64,000 bases of DNA, taken from the NCBI RefSeq assembly GCF_036320965.1, contig NC_092231.1:27970699-28034698 (forward strand), read 5' to 3'. Both the position numbers and the translations under genes were made by a program. Under the pieces are notes generated by a model, which searched no databases, had not been told where the DNA came from, and saw only the letters and a program-made list of their open reading frames with translations. Shown piece after piece: positions 56,072-64,000 of this stretch; position 1 is the first letter of the stretch, and each line of letters begins with the position of its first letter. The DNA comes from Panulirus ornatus. Its lineage: Eukaryota; Arthropoda; Malacostraca; Decapoda; Palinuridae.

Positions 56072-57158
56072 CTGTGAGGTCAGATGGTACAGGCGGGTAG
56101 GGTTGTGAGGTCAGATGGTAGTGGCGGGTAAGGTTGTGAGGTCAGATGGTACAGGCGGGTAGGGTTGTGAGGTCAGATGGTAGTGGCGGGTAGGGTTGTG
56201 AGGTCAGATGGTAGTGGCGGGTAGGGTTGTGAGGTCAGATGGTACAGGCGGGTAGGGTTGTGAGGTCAGATGGTACAGGCGGGTAAGGTTGTGAGGTCAG
56301 ATGGTAGTGGCGGGTAAGGTTGTGAGGTCAGATGGTACAGGCGGGTAGGGTTGTGAGGTCAGATGGTAGTGGCGGGTAGGGTTGTGAGGTCAGATGGTAC
56401 AGGCGGGTAGGGTTGTGAGGTCAGATGGTACAGGCGGGTAGGGTTGTGAGGTCAGATGGTAGTGGCGGGTAGGGTTGTGAGGTCAGATGGTACAGGCGGG
56501 TAGGGTTGTGAGGTCAGATGGTAGTGGCGGGTAAGGTTGTGAGGTCAGATGGTACAGGCGGGTAGGGTTGTGAGGTCAGATGGTACAGGCGGGTAGGGTT
56601 GTGAGGTCAGATGGTACAGGCGGGTAAGGTTGTGAGGTCAGATGGTAGTGGCGGGTAGGGTTGTGAGGTCAGATGGTAGTGGCGGGTAGGGTTGTGAGGT
56701 CAGATGGTACAGGCGGGTAGGGTTGTGAGGTCAGATGGTACAGGCGGGTAGGGTTGTGAGGTCAGATGGTAGTGGTGGGTAGGGTTGTGAGGTCAGATGG
56801 TAGTGGCGGGTAGGGTTGTGAGGTCAGATGGTAGTGGCGGGTAGGGTTGTGAGGTCAGATGGTAGTGGCGGGTAGGGTTGTGAGGTCAGATGGTAGTGGT
56901 GGGTAGGGTTGTGAGGTCAGATGGTAGTGGCGGGTAGGGTTGTGAGGTCAGATGGTAGTGGCGGGTAGGGTTGTGAGGTCAGATGGTAGTGGTGGGTAGG
57001 GTTGTGAGGTCAGATGGTAGTGGCGGGTAGGGTTGTGAGGTCAGATGGTAGTGGCGGGTAGGGTTGTGAGGTCAGATGGTACAGGCGGGTAGGGTTGTGA
57101 GGTCAGATGGTAGTGGTGGGTAGGGTTGTGAGGTCAGATGGTAGTGGCGGGTAGGGTT
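56072..57158. repeat. 31-bp minisatellite, about 35 copies
   Basis: The unit is GTTGTGAGGTCAGATGGTA then GTGGCGGGTAGG or CAGGCGGGTAGG. Two main variants (GTGGC and CAGGC) alternate irregularly; the right third is nearly all GTGG-type. Each unit carries AGGTCA. Confidence 0.98.
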
Positions 57159-57670
57159 GTGGAACAGTTTCTGGAACCAAGCCAGAGTCCAGGAAACAGA
57201 GTGCTCTTCCTGACGGCATTTTTGCACTTCTTGACGACGACAGAGTTCCAGGAGTTTTGCTCCCACACCAGAATACACGAGCGTGTTGTGATGAGATGTG
57301 TGTGGGATTACCGTCCAGGTGGATGTCGTTTATCTCTGAGTTGATATTTGGTTCCACGAACACCCAGAGACACAGCTTCTTTGGCACCTGACCCACCTCC
57401 CGGCCATCATCATCATCACGTGACCACCTGTGGTCTTGGTGGGGAAAATGTAACTGGACGTGTCGTCTGCACGTGAGCAGATACAAGTGGGGGTTTTCCC
57501 TCGTCTGTTTCACTACCGGATTCCTTCTGGGGTCAGGTGGGCGTCGTCGTATTAAGTTTCTGGTCCACGTCTTTCCGTTCTTTCAACAGGTTTTCTTCTC
57601 CTTTGTTCAAGTCAGCTGCAGCTTTTTCAAGTCTCCTGTTCTTTTCCACTTCCAACAAGAGAGAGAGAGA
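57159..57670. other. Unique sequence with a weak minus-strand frame
   Basis: The minus strand 57103-57513 is open for 136 codons, including VPKKLCLWVFVEPNINSEIN and DIHLDGNP with a possible donor after HLDG. It has no good acceptor, and part of the frame is repeat. Not called as an exon. Confidence 0.25.
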
Positions 57671-57671
57671 G

Positions 57672-57729
<58 letters not shown>
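57671..57729. repeat. (GA)/(CT) inverted microsatellite
   Basis: A short (GA)6 is followed by CCTCTCT and about 26 CT units, then CACACACA. It is a small hairpin-capable version of the 6226-6464 arrangement. Confidence 0.9.
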
Positions 57730-57730
<1 letters not shown>

Positions 57731-57879
57731 GAGGCGCGGGTCTAGAGTGTACCTACAGGTGATAACCTTCACAAATACACACGTGAGCGGCCACAGGAAG
57801 CAGAGAAGTGTTGCGAAATGGCAGAAACTCAATCTAGTGTCGCCACGGAACCCCCTCCTTCCAGGCGCTAGTAACAGCA

Positions 57880-57965
57880 GAGGATGAGGATGAGGATGAG
57901 GAGGAGGAGGAGGAGGAGGAGAGGAGGAGGAGGAGGAGGCGAGAGCTGGAAGCCCTGGACGAGCA
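57880..57965. repeat. GAT/GAG purine repeat
   Basis: A GATGAG run changes to GAG/GGA for about 80 bases. Just upstream a 17-codon frame (57818-57871, MAETQSSVATEPPPSRR) starts in a good context (GCGAAATGG) but stops at once, so no gene is called. Confidence 0.85.
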
Positions 57966-58029
57966 GGAGGAGGAGACCCGCCTCCCCACGACCACCACCT
58001 GCTCCTCCTCCTGCTGAACCCTTCGTCCC

Positions 58030-58427
58030 AAAACAAAATCCTGGAACACGTACAACACGTAGGAGGTCTGGTCTGGAAAGTGACAAGCCCAGAGGTACAG
58101 GTCAGCTGGAAATCCAGGGCTGGAATGGCTGCGCAATTACGCTTCCTGTCCGTTACGAGCGACAGGATAGTCTGCGCTGAGGGATAGTCTCGTGGTCATA
58201 CACAATTTTAGTTCAGTTATCCCACTGAGACGATTCCACTGACGGAGTTCCTTACCACTGGAAGTAAACCACACGGAACCTGAGAACAGTGGCAGGTTCA
58301 GTCCATGTGTGTTATCATGACGTCATACAAGAATGAGACACGGCGATTCTACGAAATTTAAGATGAAGTCAACATTATCACAGTTCCTCCCTTCTGCCTG
58401 CGAGGGATGGTGTAATGCTGTCATGAC
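58030..58427. other. Unique sequence, nothing recognised
   Basis: No repeat or motif was seen. Confidence 0.5.
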
Positions 58428-58507
<80 letters not shown>

Positions 58508-58530
58508 TGTGTGTGTGTGTGTGTGTCTAA
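58428..58530. repeat. (GT)n microsatellite
   Basis: About 50 GT units with a single CT interruption near the right end. Confidence 0.97.
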
Positions 58531-58847
58531 CCTATTTGTTATAATGTGTTTGTATGGTAGGGGGAGAGGGTTCTGCTGTAGATGTGTGAGTCAGGCACAA
58601 GTACCACCCAGCTGCTGCAGGTGTGTCACGAAGCACTATAGGCAACACTCAGCTTACCATTTTCTTTAATATTTCAAGAGTTGGTGTTGCGGGTTGGGCA
58701 CCTGAGGCCCCCCCCCCCCCCAGAGTGGTGCACACGACACACGTGTGCACCACCCTGACGTGGGGAGGGGAGAAGGCATACACGACACACGTAGACAGAT
58801 GGACAGAGAGACAGGTTAACAGTTAGAACGATATAGACAGAACTGAC

Positions 58848-58850
<3 letters not shown>
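58531..58850. other. Unique sequence with poly-C
   Basis: A C-run at 58711-58722. No supported gene. Confidence 0.5.
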
Positions 58851-58852
<2 letters not shown>

Positions 58853-58931
<79 letters not shown>

Positions 58932-58998
58932 TCGATCTACCGATAGATAGATAGGTACATAGATAGATAGGAAGACAGATAGACAGATAGATAGATAT

Positions 58999-59029
<31 letters not shown>

Positions 59030-59035
59030 TGGACA
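58853..59035. repeat. (GA)n then (GATA)n microsatellites
   Basis: GA at 58853-58927. Interrupted GATA/GACA at about 58945-59035. Confidence 0.95.
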
Positions 59036-59063
59036 GACAGATTATCAGATAAAGGGTCCTAAC

Positions 59064-59246
59064 CTAATATTGTAGTTTCCAGCACAGTACGAGCGGCTGG
59101 GTTTCAAGTAAGCTGTGTTTAGCTACTTCAAGATGGTTGACCTTCGCTATGATCAAGAAGTTCACTTGGCCAGTGTGAACAGCCACTGTTCTATATAACC
59201 CTGGTCCATCAGGAGCAACAAGGATGTTTAAGGTCCGTGGCAGCAT
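59064..59246 (-). other. 60-codon open frame, unassigned
   Basis: The minus strand reads MLPRTLNILVAPDGPGLYRT, then VAVHTGQVNFLIIAKVNHLE, ending LVLCWKLQY. An acceptor-like AGAACCTTCAG lies just upstream of the ATG. No family is recognised, and chance is possible. Confidence 0.18.
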
Positions 59247-59277
59247 TACTGAAGGTTCTATTTACATCCTTGGTACA

Positions 59278-59470
59278 ACACTTTACTGTACTGTACCGTA
59301 ATACACTGTACTGTAATGTACTGTACCGTACTATAATGTACTGTAATGTACTGTACTATTCTATACCGTACTGTACTGTACTGTAGCGTACTATACTGTA
59401 CTATAATGTACTGTATTGCACTGTACCATACTGTAATGCACTATACTATAACGTAATGTACCGCACTGTA
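59278..59470. repeat. Degenerate 5-bp repeat (GTACT)
   Basis: About 190 bases of GTACT/GTAAT/GTACC units. Confidence 0.9.
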
Positions 59471-59624
59471 CATGTGTTTATGTCGGTAATTTCTATTCAT
59501 CCCACTTGTTACTGTTTATGTAAATTAGACACCTCACCGTAACTTGCTGTGCCTGACCCTTGACCTCTGTACTGCTGATCCTTGACCTCTGTATCTGGTG
59601 CTGAGGTTGTAATTTTTGTTGTAG

Positions 59625-59708
59625 ATGTTCGTGGAGGGGCCCACCAACTTACCCTCAGCAGTGGGCCTGCCTGGTACAACCATCAGTGTGGTAACCAATA
59701 GTAACTGA
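59625..59708 (+). CDS. Candidate terminal exon (27 codons plus stop)
   Basis: A very good acceptor (GGTTGTAATTTTTGTTGTAG) ends at 59624. The frame MFVEGPTNLPSAVGLPGTTI, then SVVTNSN, ends at TGA; a second frame (VRGGAHQLTLSS) ends at TAG. It is too short for the open frame to carry weight. The evidence is the splice site. Confidence 0.2.
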   Translation: MFVEGPTNLPSAVGLPGTTISVVTNSN

Positions 59709-59749
59709 CCCAGGTGGAGGTGTTGCCTTACATCTCATCTGCGGAACGT

Positions 59750-59750
<1 letters not shown>

Positions 59751-59809
<59 letters not shown>
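59751..59809. repeat. (CA)n microsatellite
   Basis: About 29 uninterrupted CA units. Confidence 0.97.
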
Positions 59810-59949
59810 AGCACCGGTGACTTGTACGGGTCAACACACACACCTGTGGCAGCCGGGGGGTGGCATACCTGGGTTCTGTGGTCGGTCATCTGTCCCGTGG
59901 AAAACTGTTCCTCAATGTTGACCCTTACGGGTTAGGTCAAGGGTCAGGT

Positions 59950-60035
59950 CTTTAAGCTCGTACTAGCGTCCTCAGTGGTCGTACCTCTGTGCTCATGGGT
60001 CGTATCTCTGGCCGCAAGTGTCGTATATCGTGAGG
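59950..60035. repeat. Copy of the dispersed ~21-bp repeat
   Basis: Four units of GGTCGTACCTCTGTGCTCAT type, directly 3' (on the minus strand) of the CR1-like tail at 60040-60270. Confidence 0.65.
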
Positions 60036-60039
60036 TCTT

Positions 60040-60970
60040 AAGGGGTCTTCTGCCCTACAGTCAGGGTTGAGAGGCTGTTGGGTTGGGTCATTGGTCGACC
60101 AAGGTGCTGGAGGCCGCGGCCTACACAGCCCAGACAACCTAGCTGGTCTGGTACACCTTGTGGGTACTTGTCCAGTGCACTCTTGAACTTGTCTACCGTG
60201 CATCCCAGGCTGTTTCTGATGGTAGATGGCAAGGTGGTGAAGAATCTAAGGAGTCGATCCTTTTTGTGCACATGTCACCTCTGGATTTCAGGGGTAGTAT
60301 TTTACAAAGTCTTCCATGGCTGTCGTGCCAGTAGGATGTTATTTCCCAAAGTAAATTGGGAACCAGACCTCTTAGCATTTTCCAGGTATAGATGATGATA
60401 TACTTCTGTCTGCTCTCCAAGCCTCAGTGATTTCAGTCGTCCCGGTATTTTAGTTCCTTTACCTCATTAATATGGGCTGAGAGAGAGATCTCTGGTCACA
60501 TTTCACAATTCCACCCACCTTGTAGGGTGATGAGAGAACACAATAATATTCAATTCGCGACAGAATTCATGCCTTGAATAATATCGTGATTGGTTTTTAT
60601 TCCTTATCTTGAAGGTCCGCAGGATCCAGCCTGCTGTCCAGCATGAAGCAACCATTGTTTTGCTGTGTTCGCTGTAGGTTAGGTCGTTAGACAATAATAC
60701 TCCAACGTCTTTCACACTATTCTTTTGGTTCGTATACAGATAGCGTCTGTGTCTGTCCGGCATTCTGTGTATCTGATGTCTTCATTTTCCCCATACCGGA
60801 GGAGCTGAAATCATATTTCTACTGAAAAGCTTGTTCTCGGTTGCCGAGTTAAAAGGCCTTTCGTATACGTCTCTTTGTGTCCTTTCAGCATCCTCTATTG
60901 ACGTGATATTCATACTTATTCCGGCATCATCTACCAGGGATGACACGGGGTTAAAGGTAGAGCAAGACGA
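60040..60970 (-). pseudogene. CR1-like LINE reverse transcriptase C-terminal half
   Basis: This is the best-preserved copy of the KFE-type family. On the minus strand it shows a degraded FADD region (about 60900-60950) and the 'N..M.F...KFE' region near 60790-60830. KDVGVLLSNDLTYSEH and GWILRTFKIRNKNQS follow (60590-60715). Last comes the C-terminal tail KKDRLLRFFTTLPSTIRNSL, GCTVDKFKSALDKYPQGVPD and QLGCLGCVGRGLQ (60080-60270). In this family the last block follows 'FF..LP..IRN..GC.VD.FK..LD'. Several frame changes separate the blocks. The order and spacing match the fragments at 1030-1875 and 27720-28606. Confidence 0.85.
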
Positions 60971-61116
60971 TGAGAGTCCTGCCTGCTCAAATCTCGCTAT
61001 ATGTAGCCTGTGTTCGCCATGATAATGAAGGTCACTGTGGTTTTCGATGGTGGTATGTATGACTCCATCTGGCCCTGTTCACGACACCTCCACACCTGTG
61101 CTACGTCAACCCACAG

Positions 61117-61359
61117 GCCAACGTGAGCGTCGCTGGTCCGTCCTGGTGGTTCATACAGGTGTGCCATCCAGACCAGCAGGTGTCCACGCTTACCGTTGTC
61201 GTGAGGACGGTGAGGGAGGTTGTGGCGCGGGGGGGCGCCCGCCCCTGCCCGACCCACACCGCGCACGTCACCCAGGCCTCCTCCGTGCGCTCTCTTCTGA
61301 GACAAAGGATTTCTTTCGTTTTCTACACGACTGAAGTCCAGGGGCGGAGACAACCAGCG
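61117..61359 (+). CDS. Candidate internal exon (81 codons, phase 0/0)
   Basis: An acceptor CTACGTCAACCCACAG ends at 61116, and a donor CAGCG/GTAAGC begins at 61360. The 243 bases between are open for 81 codons in one frame. They start ANVSVAGPSWWFIQVCHPDQ, continue QVSTLTVVVRTVREVVARGG, and end SFVFYTTEVQGRRQPA. The frame stays open past the donor, so the splice sites are not required by a stop. The pyrimidine tract is weak. A sequence with NVS and two cysteines would suit an extracellular region, but no family is identified. Confidence 0.3.
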
Positions 61360-61379
61360 GTAAGCCATCGCCGCTGCCA

Positions 61380-61545
61380 TCAGATCTGTGCCACGCCCCC
61401 CACCGCCGCCATTAGTTGTTCTATGCCACGCCCCCCACCGCCGTCACTATCTCTATGCCACGCCCCCCCCCCCCCCCCCCCCCCACCATCATCAGGTCTC
61501 CGCAGCTACCACATCTGTGCCACGCCCCCCACCGCCTCTCTCCTC
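61380..61545. repeat. Degenerate repeat with poly-C
   Basis: Four copies of TGCCACGCCCCCCACCGCC with variable spacers. One is expanded to a ~22-base C-run (61464-61485). Confidence 0.85.
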
Positions 61546-61559
61546 ACTCCACCTTGGGC

Positions 61560-62120
61560 CATTTTCTCTTAAGTGATCATCTTTTTTTTCCTGAATATTT
61601 TATTGTTCCGTTCATTTCCTGCAATTTTCATGATCTTTCGTTTTATTTCGATTCATCAGAAGTTCCAGAACATTGCTGAAATTATCCTACTATGACTATC
61701 TGTGCCACTCACATTTGTGGATACATCGATTGTACGTTAAATAAAAGACTTTGTGACACGGAGAAATGGATTACAGAATGAGTGATTAAGTTACCCCTAC
61801 AAAGGCAGAAGCACTTGCTCGAAATGAGGCTATACAAGAAGGAAAAAAAATCTGGGGAAAAAAATATCTTGGTAATAATCAACTCTAAGCATTTCTCTCA
61901 CTAAACGGAAGAGAAAAATGTTATAGATGAAGACGTGCTATTAAGGAGATTAGATAAAGTCTCGAGGATTTATAGAAAATCTGGGAAGACATTTTTAAGA
62001 ACTCTGGCCACCTGGATATGTCGGACTGCATAGAAATCAATTCCCCACACTACGGCGAAAATAAAGTAGTAAAAATGACGTACTTTCATTTAACTAAATA
62101 AAGAAAACAATTTAAGAATA
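61560..62120. other. AT-rich unique sequence
   Basis: A polyadenylation-like AATAAA occurs at 61740-61745. No gene or element motif was seen. Confidence 0.45.
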
Positions 62121-62225
62121 GTGAAAATGCACCAAGGGAGAAAAATATTACAGAAAACACTACAATGATCAAGTGAAAATGTACCAAGGGAGAAAAATAT
62201 TACGGAAAACACTACAATGATCAAG
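62121..62225. repeat. ~52-bp tandem duplication
   Basis: Two copies of a block that starts GAAAATGCACCAAGGGAGAA and ends CTACAATGATCAAG. Confidence 0.93.
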
Positions 62226-62235
62226 CTGTATAATG

Positions 62236-62237
<2 letters not shown>

Positions 62238-62305
<68 letters not shown>
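62238..62305. repeat. (TA)n microsatellite
   Basis: About 33 TA units, directly at the 5' end of hairpin copy E. Confidence 0.97.
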
Positions 62306-63392
<1,087 letters not shown>

Positions 63393-63393
63393 A

Positions 63394-63458
63394 CTTCAAC
63401 ACATTCTTCAACGCTCCCAGAACTTTCGCCCCCTCCCCCAACCAATGATCTACTTCCG

Positions 63459-63462
<4 letters not shown>
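63394..63462 (-). pseudogene. Inverted short copy of the same RTE-like segment
   Basis: On the minus strand it reads GEGAKVLGALKNVLKSRTQ, matching GEEAKVLGALKNVWKART of the preceding copy (62957-63010). It abuts the plus copy tail to tail. Confidence 0.8.

Positions 63463-63535
<73 letters not shown>
63463..63535. repeat. (TA)n microsatellite
   Basis: About 36 TA units directly after the inverted LINE copy. Confidence 0.97.
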
Positions 63536-63537
<2 letters not shown>

Positions 63538-63539
63538 TG

Positions 63540-64000
63540 TAGGATATTATACACGGGGAAAGAATTGGTGGCGTACAGATATTTTCGTCAGCGCTAAATT
63601 ACGACTGGGCTACTGACGTGGGCGGGAATATGTAATAAGTACTCAAGACAATGATTACAGATGTAAGACGTGTTTCGTGGAAGACAAGGGTACACTGGTG
63701 TACTTTTTCGGCGGTTGGCCACACTTGGCCACATCTTCAAGTGTTAAGGATAATTCGTAGGCCACAAACACTCACTATATATGTGGCGCCCGTGCAAGAA
63801 AGGTACATTATATTCACGAATGAAATATAGCATCTAAGATTTAGAATGAGATATAGTTAATTACGCTATTAGACGAACAGGACACATTAATGAGGTTGTT
63901 CGACTTTGTAAATAATGTAAACATAAAAAGGATACTTGTAGCCAACTGAAGTCTGTAAATATGTGTGTAATGCTGGCACCTCACCCTACAGTGGAAGGGG
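63540..64000. other. AT-rich unique sequence at the right edge
   Basis: A TGGCCACACTTGGCCA palindrome with GAAGATGTGG on the minus strand (63700-63745) loosely resembles the possible Penelope-like fragment at 32340. Otherwise nothing. Confidence 0.3.

Noticed and set aside
56072..57158. Telomere-like GGGTAGGGTT in each unit
   Set aside because: It is only part of a 31-bp unit. There is no pure TTAGG or TTAGGG run, so no interstitial telomere is supported.
57818..57871. Short frame MAETQSSVATEPPPSRR in a good start context
   Set aside because: It stops after 17 codons, with no donor at its end to continue it.

Overview
The window looks like a non-coding, repeat-saturated piece of an arthropod nuclear genome, most plausibly a decapod crustacean. 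The grounds are long GT/CA, CT/GA and TA microsatellites, dozens of minisatellite arrays, tRNA-derived SINEs and broken non-LTR retrotransposons of two main lineages (CR1/jockey-like and RTE-like). There is no operon structure, no CRISPR, no rRNA or intact tRNA gene, and no complete protein-coding gene. By manual tally roughly two fifths of the 64 kb is tandem repeat. The long open frames (up to 768 codons at 22990-25296, 570 at 35548-37260, 465 at 11535-12932) are read-through of repeat units and are not reported as genes.

Layout. 0-6 kb: a 22-bp array, then CR1-like and RTE-like retrotransposon debris. 6-17 kb: an inverted CT-CA/GT-GA palindrome, then arrays with units of 20, 49, 78, 43-50, 45, 39, 30, 19 and 38 bp; the 19-bp array (13.35-16.5 kb) is split by a short hairpin element. 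17-22 kb: an inverted tRNA-SINE pair, an RTE-like endonuclease fragment, an inverted pair of hairpin elements and a unique stretch. 22-30.7 kb: a 28/30-bp pyrimidine-rich array, a second 19-bp array split by a reverse transcriptase fragment, and a 29/30-bp array with a 13-unit higher-order repeat. 31-38 kb: 89-, 26-, 31- and 30-bp arrays. 38-48 kb: the most exon-like unique sequence (38.3-41.5 and 43.7 kb), mixed with 32-, 89-, 58-, 28-, 24-, 63/37- and 33-bp arrays. 48-64 kb: retrotransposon remains (including an RNase H-bearing LINE), a tRNA-SINE, 30- and 31-bp arrays, and RTE-like reverse transcriptase at the right end.

How the parts relate. The clearest biological relationship is among mobile elements. 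A dispersed ~220-bp element with a ~19-bp imperfect hairpin shares its 3' end with the apparent 3' untranslated region of the RTE-like LINE, and copies lie next to RTE fragments. This is what a SINE/LINE partnership would look like. A degenerate ~21-bp repeat lies 3' of CR1-like coding remnants and may be that family's 3' terminal repeat.

Several short open stretches with plausible splice sites (best: 39926-40069 minus; 8128-8340 plus) may be exons of one or more unrecognised genes. None matches a family I can name, and in a window this large some will be chance, so confidences are low. I cannot resolve species, gene identity or expression from sequence alone.
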